10,112 nucleotides of DNA, taken from contig JAEZBF010000075.1 of NCBI GenBank assembly GCA_023427545.1, forward strand, positions 1-10,112, in the 5' to 3' direction. The notes beneath the pieces were generated by a model, which was not told where the DNA came from, searched no databases, and worked only from the letters and a program-made list of their open reading frames with translations. Below are positions 1 to 5,955 of the stretch, piece after piece; the stretch's first letter is position 1; the number at the start of each line of letters is the position of its first letter. The DNA is from Pseudomonadota bacterium (GTDB taxonomy: Bacteria; Pseudomonadota; Alphaproteobacteria; Rhizobiales; Devosiaceae). The position numbers were made by a program, and so were the translations under genes.

Positions 1-81
1 CCCGGGCGCCGTTTTCGTTTTCGGATGGACGTGCGGAATGCTGGAGTCTTCACTCCCGCGCCTCAGGACATACGGACCGCC

Positions 82-699
82 ATGCGCAAGCCAACCAGCG
101 TCAAAGCACTCGAAGAGCTCGGCCGCGTGCGGCTGTCGCCGAATTTCTTCATGCGCGACTTCCTCTATTCGGAAATCGCCAACCTCCACGGCATTTCCAA
201 TGTGCCGGACGATCCCGAGCTTGCGATTGCCGCCGGGCGGCAGCTCTGCGCAGTGTTGCTCGAGCCGTTGATGGGCCGGTTCGGCCGGCTATCGATCCGC
301 TCATCCTTTCGCTCGGTCGAGGTGAACCGTCTCGGCAACGAGCGCGGCTACAACTGCGGCAGTAACGAATCCAACTTCGCCGGCCACATCTGGGATCGTC
401 GCGACCGCGAGGGCCGGATGGGCGCCACCGCGTGCATCATCGTTCACGCCTTCACCCCGTTCTACGAGGCGACCGGCGAGTGGGAGGCGCTCGCCTGGTG
501 GGTGCACGACCACCTGCCGTACTCGGAAATGGAGTTCTTCCCCCGCTTTGCCGCCTTCAACCTCGGCTGGCACGAGGCGCCCCGCAGACGCATCCGCAGC
601 TACATCCCGCCGCGCCTCGGCGTGCTGACAAAACATGGCATGGCCGGCTCCGAGGATGACCACCGGAGCGCCTACGCAGGCTGGCTGGCCACGCTCTAG
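82..699 (+). CDS. Uncharacterised protein with faint M15 (DD-peptidase-like) pattern
   Basis: I do not recognise a named family with certainty. The protein is about 205 aa, soluble, with no signal peptide or membrane segment. The N-terminal half (LSPNFFMRDFLYSEIA, GI.N.P, an acidic/aliphatic helix, LLEPLMGRFG, then IRSSFRS.EVN) follows the layout of M15 D-Ala-D-Ala carboxypeptidases, where a similar stretch ends in a GYRS..LN motif before the first zinc ligand. Here the next block is SNFAGHIWD (residues 97-105), so the usual SxHxxGxAxD histidine position carries Asn, while the Asp is kept. A late GWHE (H164) could match the terminal WxH. Catalytic activity is therefore doubtful; this is inference from pattern, not alignment. 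The start is uncertain: an in-frame ATG at 25 would add 19 residues, but neither site has a good Shine-Dalgarno, and the extra residues look noncoding. The antiporter gene starts 56 bp downstream, so co-transcription is possible. Confidence 0.7.
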   Translation: MRKPTSVKALEELGRVRLSPNFFMRDFLYSEIANLHGISNVPDDPELAIAAGRQLCAVLLEPLMGRFGRLSIRSSFRSVEVNRLGNERGYNCGSNESNFAGHIWDRRDREGRMGATACIIVHAFTPFYEATGEWEALAWWVHDHLPYSEMEFFPRFAAFNLGWHEAPRRRIRSYIPPRLGVLTKHGMAGSEDDHRSAYAGWLATL

Positions 700-755
700 C
701 CTTCCACTGACTGGATCGTTAGGTTCGCGCCTCCGCGCGGGCAGGGGAAAACCAT

Positions 756-1940
756 ATGAATCGTGCGCTGATCGTTATCCTTGCGGCAGTCATGCTCGAC
801 GCCGTCGGCATTGGCCTGATCTTCCCGATCCTGCCGACCCTGCTGCGCGACGTTACCCATGCGGCCGACGTGGCGACTCTGTTCGGGCTGATGCTCGCGC
901 TCTATTCGGCGATGCAGTTCCTGTTCTCGCCGGTGCTCGGTGTGCTCAGCGACCGCTACGGCCGCCGTCCGATCCTGCTGATTTCTCTCGCCGGGGCGGC
1001 GATCGACTACCTCATCATGGCCTTTGCGCCCGATCTCTGGATGCTCGTCCTCGGCCGCGCCATCGCAGGCATCACCAGCGCCAACATGGCGGTGGCGACC
1101 GCCTACATCACCGACATCTCGGCCGAAGACGAGCGCGCCAAGCGCTTTGGCTACTTCCATGCCATGTTCGGGATCGGCTTCATCATCGGGCCGGTGCTCG
1201 GCGGCATCCTCGGAGACTGGTGGGTCCGAGCGCCTTTCCTTGCCGCGGCGCTGCTCAACGCGGTGAACTTTTCGCTCGCGCTATTCGTCCTGCCGGAATC
1301 CCGGAAGGGCGATGCCGCGGCGCGCTTCGATCTCGCCAACCTCAACCCCTTCCGCCCGCTTGGCTGGGCTCTGACCTTCACACCGCTCCTACCGTTGATC
1401 GCCATCTTCGTGATCATGAACTTCGTAGGCTCGATGTACGGCACGGTCTGGGCCCTCTACGGCGAGGACGCCTACGGCTGGTCGGCCCTGATGATCGGCC
1501 TCTCGCTCGGCACGTTCGGGCTCTTCCACGCCGGCGCACAGGCGTTCCTGACGGGACCCGCGGTCCAGCGCCTGGGCGAGCGCTGGGCGCTGGTCGTCGG
1601 CATGGCCTGCGAGCTCTTCGCGCTGGTCGCGATCGGCGTTGCTGCGCAGGGCTGGGTGCTCTTTGCCATGGCGCCGTTCTTTGCCCTTGGCGGCATCGGC
1701 ATGCCCGCGCTGCAATCGCTCACCACGCGTCAGGTAGATGGCGACAACCAGGGCAAGCTGCAGGGCGTGCTCTCGAGCCTCGTCAGCCTATCCGCAGTGT
1801 TCGGGCCGCTGTTCTTTGCCTTCGTCTACTTCGCGGTGAAGCCGAGCTGGCCCGGCGCGATCTGGCTGATCGGCGGCGCCATCTACCTCTGCGCCCTGCC
1901 GCTCATGCTCGGAATGCGGCGGACCGCCGCCCCGGCGTGA
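756..1940 (+). CDS. TetA-like MFS drug/H+ antiporter (tetracycline efflux family)
   Basis: This 394-residue inner-membrane protein has the length and twelve hydrophobic segments of the DHA1 TCR/Tet transporters. The N-terminus (LDAVGIGLIFPILPTLLR) and the motif-A loop GVLSDRYGRRP (residues 62-72) match tetracycline:H+ antiporters. Asp15 and Asp84, important in TetA(B), fall at the same numbers. The C-terminal half keeps LGGIGMPALQ and QGKLQG. From memory the closest match is class A TetA, but the helix-7 region reads IMNFVGSMYG where TetA(A) has IMQLVGQVPA, so substrate range may differ. Expected role: proton-driven export of tetracycline-like or other amphipathic compounds. The ATG at 756 has an AGGGGA Shine-Dalgarno at 743-748, seven bases away. 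No tetR lies next to it; the TetR gene in this window is 6 kb away with its own operators. Family call is strong; substrate is unproven. Confidence 0.9.
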   Translation: MNRALIVILAAVMLDAVGIGLIFPILPTLLRDVTHAADVATLFGLMLALYSAMQFLFSPVLGVLSDRYGRRPILLISLAGAAIDYLIMAFAPDLWMLVLGRAIAGITSANMAVATAYITDISAEDERAKRFGYFHAMFGIGFIIGPVLGGILGDWWVRAPFLAAALLNAVNFSLALFVLPESRKGDAAARFDLANLNPFRPLGWALTFTPLLPLIAIFVIMNFVGSMYGTVWALYGEDAYGWSALMIGLSLGTFGLFHAGAQAFLTGPAVQRLGERWALVVGMACELFALVAIGVAAQGWVLFAMAPFFALGGIGMPALQSLTTRQVDGDNQGKLQGVLSSLVSLSAVFGPLFFAFVYFAVKPSWPGAIWLIGGAIYLCALPLMLGMRRTAAPA

Positions 1941-2023
1941 GCCCAACCCCGCGATTCACCCGCGCTGGCGGTGGAAAACCGCCTTCGCAGCGCCGTCGGT
2001 CCGGAACCTAGGGGTGATTTGGG

Positions 2024-2052
2024 TTGACCGGCCCTGCTTGAGGTTTCATTAA
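2024..2052 (+). promoter_or_regulatory. Candidate promoter for hupB
   Basis: TTGACC at 2024-2029 is a good -35 element; 17 bases on lies CATTAA (2047-2052), a weak -10. The start would fall near 2060, giving a leader of about 110 bases that contains a small hairpin (GGGCT-GAA-AGCCC, 2073-2085). The -35 is convincing, the -10 is not. Confidence 0.35.
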
Positions 2053-2172
2053 CAGCATTGCGGCGTCGAGATGGGCTGAAAGCCCCGAATTCCTTGCCTT
2101 GCGCTTGGAATCAGAAAATGGATGCCACGCGAAGCTTCGCCGTCGAGACGGCATTCAAGATGAGGGAACGCT

Positions 2173-2448
2173 ATGAACAAGAACGATCTGGTCGGCGTCG
2201 TCGCCGATAGGGCGGACATCACCAAGGCTCAGGCCGCCGCTGCGGTCGACGCCGTATTCGATGCCGTCACGGAGTCGCTGAAGAGCGGCGACGAGGTTCG
2301 GCTGGTCGGCTTCGGCACGTTTGCGGTCAACGAGCGCAAGGCCAGCACGGGCCGCAACCCGGCGACCGGCGCGGCGATCCAGATCCCGGCCTCCAAGCAG
2401 GCCAAGTTCAAGCCCGGCAAGGGCCTGAAGGACATGCTGAACACCTAA
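2173..2448 (+). CDS. hupB: DNA-binding protein HU
   Basis: A 91-residue HU-beta-type nucleoid protein of standard family length. It starts MNKNDLV, has the dimerising helices (residues 3-38), the conserved VGFGTF (45-50) and the beta-arm with RNPATG (61-66), whose proline intercalates at DNA kinks. It ends with the usual KFKPGKGLKDMLN. It acts as a dimer that binds DNA without sequence preference, bending and compacting it. The ATG follows a GAGGGA Shine-Dalgarno (2162-2167). The gene is monocistronic: it has its own candidate promoter and a strong terminator 22 bases after the stop. In many alphaproteobacteria hupB lies after lon and before tRNA genes; here the tRNA-Val follows, but lon does not precede, and the antiporter gene is there instead. 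Confidence 0.98.
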   Translation: MNKNDLVGVVADRADITKAQAAAAVDAVFDAVTESLKSGDEVRLVGFGTFAVNERKASTGRNPATGAAIQIPASKQAKFKPGKGLKDMLNT

Positions 2449-2470
2449 GCGCGCCACCAGCGCCTTGCTC

Positions 2471-2500
2471 AAGGCCCCGCATTGCGGGGCCTTTTGTTTT
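2471..2500 (+). terminator. Intrinsic terminator of hupB
   Basis: Perfect 10-bp GC-rich stem, AAGGCCCCGC (2471-2480) and GCGGGGCCTT (2484-2493), with a three-base ATT loop, followed by a T-rich tail (TTGTTTT). A textbook rho-independent terminator. The same stem recurs at 5831-5854. Confidence 0.95.
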
Positions 2501-2531
2501 GCGGCGGCGCTCGCACACCGGCTGGCCTTGG

Positions 2532-2560
2532 TTGACGGCGCAGGGCCCACCGCTTAGGTA
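2532..2560 (+). promoter_or_regulatory. Candidate promoter of tRNA-Val
   Basis: TTGACG (2532-2537), 17-base spacer, TAGGTA (2555-2560), ending 39 bases before the mature tRNA. The -35 and spacing are good; the -10 is weak. It lies just after the hupB terminator, so the tRNA needs its own promoter. Confidence 0.45.
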
Positions 2561-2599
2561 AGCTCGGTCGCGAGGTGGCCTGTCACCGGCCGCGGACGC

Positions 2600-2674
2600 G
2601 GGCGGTTAGCTCAGTGGTAGAGCATCTCGTTTACACCGAGAGGGTCGGCGGTTCGAGACCGTCACCGCCCACCA
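2600..2674 (+). tRNA. tRNA-Val(TAC)
   Basis: A full cloverleaf can be folded: acceptor GGGCGGT (2600-2606) with ACCGCCC (2664-2670), D stem GCTC/GAGC, anticodon stem TCTCG/CGAGA around loop TTTACAC with anticodon TAC at 2632-2634, a five-base variable loop, and T arm with TTCGAGA. Discriminator A and an encoded CCA end the gene. It decodes GUA and related valine codons. Confidence 0.97.
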
Positions 2675-2760
2675 CCATCCCAGCCAGGATTAGGCAGGGC
2701 TGCTTACTGGAATCGCCTTCCCACAGGGATAAAATGCTCACCTGACCAGAGGGGGGCACC

Positions 2761-4158
2761 ATGGCGGCACTCGAGACCACTCAACGGTTTGACTTGCCCG
2801 GCTTTGCCGGCAGCCTGTTCTATCCCGACCATCCCGACTACGACACACATCGAAAGGTCTACAACGGCATGGTCGATCGCCGCCCGGCGGTGATCGCGCG
2901 GTGCCACAGCGCCGACGACGTCGTGCACGCGGTCAATTTCGCGCGCGAGCGCGGGCTCACCTTCTCAGTCCACGGCGGCGGCCATTCGGTCACCGGCGCA
3001 GCGGTTTGCGAGGCCGGGCTGATGATCGACTTGAGGGGCATGAAGGGGATCGAAATCGATCCCGCCACCCGCACCGGCAGGTTCGAGGCCGGCCTCAACT
3101 GGGGCGAGTTCGACGCCGCAACCGCCAAGCATGGCCTCGCGATGACCGGCGGCCGGAACCCTACCACGGGGATCGCCGGCCTCGCGCTCGGGAGCGGTTC
3201 GGGCTGGCTCGAGCGCAAGTTCGGCTTCGCCTGCGACAACCTTATCAAGGCCGAGGTGGTGACTGCGGATGGCCGCCAGGTCGTCGCCTCGGAAACCGAG
3301 AACCCCGACCTGTTCTGGGGCCTCCGTGGTGGCGGCGGCAACTTCGGCATCGTCACGGCCTTCCACTTCCGGCTCCATCAGCTACCGAACCCAATCCTCG
3401 GCGGCGTGCTGCTCTATCCGCCGCAGATGGCCGCGAGCGTCATCAAGGCATTCCGCGACTTCATGGACACCGCGCCCGACGAGCTCAGCGGCGCAGTCGT
3501 CTTCACCACCGCTCCGGACGCGCCGTTCGTGCCCCAGCCCGCGCGGGGCAAGCCGATCGTCCTCGTCCAGTTGATCTATGCCGGGGAGCCGGAAGCGGGG
3601 CAGCGGGTGATCGCCCCGCTCAAGGCCGCTATCCCGCCGGTCGGCGACCTCGTGCAGCCGGTGCCTTATCCCGTGCTGCAGACGCAGGGCGGCAACTGGC
3701 CGGGTACGCAGAACTACTGGACCGCCGATTTCCTGCGCGAGCTTCCGGACGCGGCGATCGAAGGCTACGCGCCAGTGGCCATGAACCCGATCTCACCCGA
3801 GTCGGCGATCATCCTCGTCAAGGGCGGCGGCGCGCCCTCGCGGGTACCTGAGGACGCGACGGCCTTCGGCATGCGCACTGCGCCGTGGAACGTCCACTAC
3901 ATCTGCGGCTGGCGCAATCCGGCGGACAACGCGCACAACATCGAGCGGGTGAAGCAGACGGCCGCGATCCTCAAGCCGTGGGCGACCGGAAGGGTCTATC
4001 TCAACTACATCGGCGACGAAGGGCAGGAGAGGATCGACGCCTCGTTCGGCGATGAGAAGATGGCCCGGCTGCGCCAGCTCAAGCGCAAGTGGGATCCTCA
4101 AAACCTGTTCCGCCACAACCACAATATCCGGCCGGCCGACACGGCCACGCCAGCATGA
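2761..4158 (+). CDS. FAD-binding oxidoreductase with berberine-bridge-enzyme (BBE) C-terminus
   Basis: A 465-residue flavoprotein of the PCMH/VAO type. The FAD-binding half holds SVHGGGHS (69-76), where His75 is the expected 8-alpha covalent FAD site, then NPTTGIAGLALGSGSGWLERKFG (133-155) and DNLIKAEVVTADG. The second cysteine that anchors FAD in bicovalent plant BBE enzymes is absent, so a single covalent link is likely. The C-terminal BBE element is clear: VYLNYIGDE, then LRQLKRKWDPQNLFRHNHNI. No signal peptide is seen, so it is probably cytosolic. Relatives oxidise sugars, alcohols or alkaloids and pass electrons to oxygen; the substrate here is unknown. The ATG has a GAGGGGG Shine-Dalgarno (2749-2755). 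A TAAAAT (2730-2735) could be its -10, without a clear -35. It sits alone between two tRNA genes, all on the same strand. Confidence 0.93.
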   Translation: MAALETTQRFDLPGFAGSLFYPDHPDYDTHRKVYNGMVDRRPAVIARCHSADDVVHAVNFARERGLTFSVHGGGHSVTGAAVCEAGLMIDLRGMKGIEIDPATRTGRFEAGLNWGEFDAATAKHGLAMTGGRNPTTGIAGLALGSGSGWLERKFGFACDNLIKAEVVTADGRQVVASETENPDLFWGLRGGGGNFGIVTAFHFRLHQLPNPILGGVLLYPPQMAASVIKAFRDFMDTAPDELSGAVVFTTAPDAPFVPQPARGKPIVLVQLIYAGEPEAGQRVIAPLKAAIPPVGDLVQPVPYPVLQTQGGNWPGTQNYWTADFLRELPDAAIEGYAPVAMNPISPESAIILVKGGGAPSRVPEDATAFGMRTAPWNVHYICGWRNPADNAHNIERVKQTAAILKPWATGRVYLNYIGDEGQERIDASFGDEKMARLRQLKRKWDPQNLFRHNHNIRPADTATPA

Positions 4159-4191
4159 ACCGCGAATGCGATTTGGGGGCAGGTCCGGCGC

Positions 4192-4220
4192 TTGACTTGC
4201 CCCGACCGCGCCGGTACACG
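4192..4220 (+). promoter_or_regulatory. Promoter of tRNA-Asp
   Basis: TTGACT (4192-4197), 17-base spacer, TACACG (4215-4220), ending 33 bases before the mature tRNA. The CTTGACTTG form of the -35 is typical of strong alphaproteobacterial tRNA/rRNA promoters (family knowledge). Confidence 0.6.
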
Positions 4221-4253
4221 GACGCCACGTTGCGCGGGGCAAGCCTCGCTGCT

Positions 4254-4330
4254 GCGGGTGTAGCTCAGTTGGTTAGAGCGTCGGCCTGTCACGCCGAAGG
4301 TCGCGGGTTCGAGCCCCGTCACTCGCGCCA
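4254..4330 (+). tRNA. tRNA-Asp(GTC)
   Basis: Complete cloverleaf: acceptor GCGGGTG (4254-4260) with CACTCGC (4320-4326, one G-T pair), D stem GCTC/GAGC, anticodon stem TCGGC/GCCGA around loop CTGTCAC with anticodon GTC at 4288-4290, T stem GCGGG/CCCGT and loop TTCGAGC. Discriminator G, a tRNA-Asp identity base, and encoded CCA. No clear terminator follows. Confidence 0.98.
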
Positions 4331-4518
4331 CTTTCCCGGCATCGCTGCCCCTCTAGCCTCACGTTCGGCGATTTGCCGGCTCCAGGCCGCCCATTTTCAA
4401 CCATACGCCGTTGCAATCCTTGGCCGCGAGCGGGTTTTGGCGTTGTGGTGCAATCGCCCCGCGCCGGAACATCTGCTCGCAGCCTGACGTTCTGATGCGG
4501 ACGACAAGGGAGCCGGAC

Positions 4519-5061
4519 ATGCGAATCCTCATTGCGATTCCCTTCGCAGCGCTCGCGCTGAGTCCTCTGCATGCCCTGGCAGCAGACGCGATCTCCTTGC
4601 CGACGAGCACCGCCGCCACGCTGCCCGTCGCGGAGGGGGACTCCAGCTTCGACTGGACCGGGTTTTACGCCGGCGTCTACGGCGTTGCGCAGAGCAGCCC
4701 CGTCGGCGGCGTGCAGTACGGCGTCGGCCTGGCTCTCGGCGGCAACGTCGCCTTCGACTTCTTCCTGGTCGGCGGCGAAGTCGCCGTGCAGGGCCTCACG
4801 GGCGGGGCAGGGGCGACCAGCTACATCGAGGCGGTAGGCCGCGCCGGCGTGCTGGTGAGCGACAACGTCGCCGCCTACGCCACCGCCGGATACGGGTTCG
4901 ATCTCGGCGCCCCTGTCGAGGACGACCTCCTGGCCGGCGCGGGACTCGAACTCGCCGTCTCCGACAACCTCTCCGTGCGCGCGCAATACCTGCACGGCTT
5001 CCCGCTCACCGGCGCGAATTCCAAGGACCAGGTCACCCTCGGGGCGAACTTCCACTTCTGA
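4519..5061 (+). CDS. Small outer-membrane beta-barrel protein (Omp25/Omp31-like)
   Basis: A 180-residue secreted protein. The N-terminus MRILIAIPFAALALSPLHALA is a Sec signal peptide with cleavage expected after residue 21 or 22. The mature part contains FDWTGFYAGVYG, the hallmark first strand of the alphaproteobacterial outer-membrane immunogenic barrel family, then alternating Gly/Ala-rich strands and a C-terminal Phe (NFHF*), the usual barrel-assembly signal. Size fits an eight-stranded barrel; a pore or adhesin role cannot be told from sequence. The ATG at 4519 is chosen over an in-frame ATG at 4411 because it has an AAGGGA Shine-Dalgarno seven bases upstream and begins the signal peptide. 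The 188 bases between tRNA-Asp and this start show no promoter I can defend. It is a diverged paralogue of the next gene. Confidence 0.85.
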   Translation: MRILIAIPFAALALSPLHALAADAISLPTSTAATLPVAEGDSSFDWTGFYAGVYGVAQSSPVGGVQYGVGLALGGNVAFDFFLVGGEVAVQGLTGGAGATSYIEAVGRAGVLVSDNVAAYATAGYGFDLGAPVEDDLLAGAGLELAVSDNLSVRAQYLHGFPLTGANSKDQVTLGANFHF

Positions 5062-5103
5062 GTGACGTGCCTCGCCGAGCAGGCTGAAAGCCCGACGGTG
5101 CTG

Positions 5104-5159
5104 GGTTTCTTTAACCTCTGCTAACCGCCGTTAAGATGTTGTGGCGTCGATGCAACATC
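5104..5159. promoter_or_regulatory. Candidate regulatory cluster upstream of second barrel gene
   Basis: This A/T-richer stretch holds three NTAA words exactly ten bases apart (TTAACC at 5111, CTAACC at 5121, TTAAG at 5131). A perfect inverted repeat follows, GATGTTG (5135-5141) and CAACATC (5153-5159), with an 11-base gap. TTAACC resembles a CtrA half-site, but the spacing does not fit the TTAA-N7-TTAA full site. Protein binding is inference. Confidence 0.4.
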
Positions 5160-5279
5160 ATGCGGGCAATGCGGCGGAAGGGGCCCGTTGGAGCAGCGAT
5201 TTCGTGGCACCTCTGCTTGCCAGCACCGTTTAGTTGGCCTTAGTTACCCCTCGACTGGTTCTGTCCAAAGGATTCGAAA

Positions 5280-5789
5280 ATGCGCTCTCTCAAGATCGTT
5301 CTGCTTGCCACGGTGGCTGCCGCGGCCCTTTCTACCGCCACCAAGGCGGCCGACCCGATCGTGATGGTGGATACGCCAGCACCGTTGGCCGCCGCCGTTG
5401 GTCTTGATGGCCCCTATGTTGGTCTCTTCGTTCTCGGCTCGACCGGTCCGGCGACCGTTGGCCTGGGCGTCGACATCGGTGCCAACTTCTCCTCGGGCGG
5501 TCTGCTGTTCGGTGTCGAGGGTGACGCCGCATGGGAAATCGCTGGTGCTTGGGACATCCAGGCCCACGGCAAGCTCGGTGTGATGGCTTCCGACAACGCC
5601 GCCATCTTCGGTCTGGCCGGTCTCGGCTGGAACAGCGCCAACGGCACCTACGTGCCGGTCGGTATCGGCGCCGAGTTCGGCGTCTCCGATGGCCTGAGCC
5701 TCGCGGCCTCGGTCGAGTACGATTGGAACATCGCCGGTAACGGCGTGAGCCCGATCGTCGGCAAGGCCGGCCTGAACTGGCACTTCTAA
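5280..5789 (+). CDS. Small outer-membrane beta-barrel protein, likely highly expressed
   Basis: A 169-residue protein with a signal peptide (MRSLKIVLLATVAAAALSTATKA, cleavage expected after residue 23) and a compact barrel ending in LNWHF*. It parallels the upstream gene: V/A-SDN-AA, then GAEFGVSDGLSLAASVEY against GLELAVSDNLSVRAQY, and a terminal (N/W)-HF. The WTGFYAG first strand is degenerate here (LDGPYVGLF). Many glycine and valine codons are GGT and GTT, unlike the GGC/GTC habit of its neighbours, which suggests selection for high expression. The ATG has AAAGGA at 5267-5272, seven bases off. A possible promoter is TTGCCA (5217-5222) with a weak TTAGTT (5240-5245). It has a long leader region with repeats and a strong terminator, so it is probably monocistronic. 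Function within the outer membrane is unknown. Confidence 0.85.
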   Translation: MRSLKIVLLATVAAAALSTATKAADPIVMVDTPAPLAAAVGLDGPYVGLFVLGSTGPATVGLGVDIGANFSSGGLLFGVEGDAAWEIAGAWDIQAHGKLGVMASDNAAIFGLAGLGWNSANGTYVPVGIGAEFGVSDGLSLAASVEYDWNIAGNGVSPIVGKAGLNWHF

Positions 5790-5829
5790 GATTTCCCGCC
5801 GGGCACCAGCCCGGTTGGTGATCTAAAAG

Positions 5830-5855
5830 GAAGGCCCCGCCAAAGCGGGGCCTTC
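5830..5855. terminator. Probable bidirectional intrinsic terminator
   Basis: An 11-bp perfect stem, GAAGGCCCCGC (5830-5840) and GCGGGGCCTTC (5845-5855), with a CAAA loop. On the plus strand the tail is modest (TGCTATTT); on the minus strand the stem is followed by CTTTTAG. It lies between the converging barrel gene and icd and could serve both. Confidence 0.85.
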
Positions 5856-5920
5856 TGCTATTTGGCGGTACGTCAAGTCTTGAGCAAAGCGCTGCTTCGG
5901 CGCAGCTCAACGCCGCCCGA

Positions 5921-5942
5921 GTGGTGGCCTCGCGGCCACCAC
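5921..5942 (-). other. GNRA-loop hairpin in icd 3' UTR
   Basis: GTGGTGGCC (5921-5929) and GGCCACCAC (5934-5942) form a perfect 9-bp stem. Read as icd mRNA the loop is GCGA, a stable GNRA tetraloop. It starts 13 bases after the icd stop and has no T tract, so a message-stabilising or pausing role fits better than intrinsic termination. Confidence 0.55.
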
Positions 5943-5955
5943 CCAGCGCTGTATG

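Noticed and set aside
1967..1983. GGCGGT/ACCGCC hairpin after the antiporter gene as a terminator
   Set aside because: Only six base pairs and no T tract; too weak to call.
635..2011. Long open frame of 458 codons overlapping the antiporter gene
   Set aside because: Arg/Pro/His-rich translation with no domain; it is a GC-rich shadow of the TetA-like gene, which has clear family motifs and an RBS.
2901..3851. Open frame of 316 codons inside the FAD oxidoreductase gene
   Set aside because: Arg-rich out-of-frame shadow; the main frame carries all FAD-binding motifs.
5111..5134. Canonical CtrA binding site
   Set aside because: The TTAA words are spaced by six bases, not the seven of the TTAA-N7-TTAA consensus, and the middle word is CTAA.
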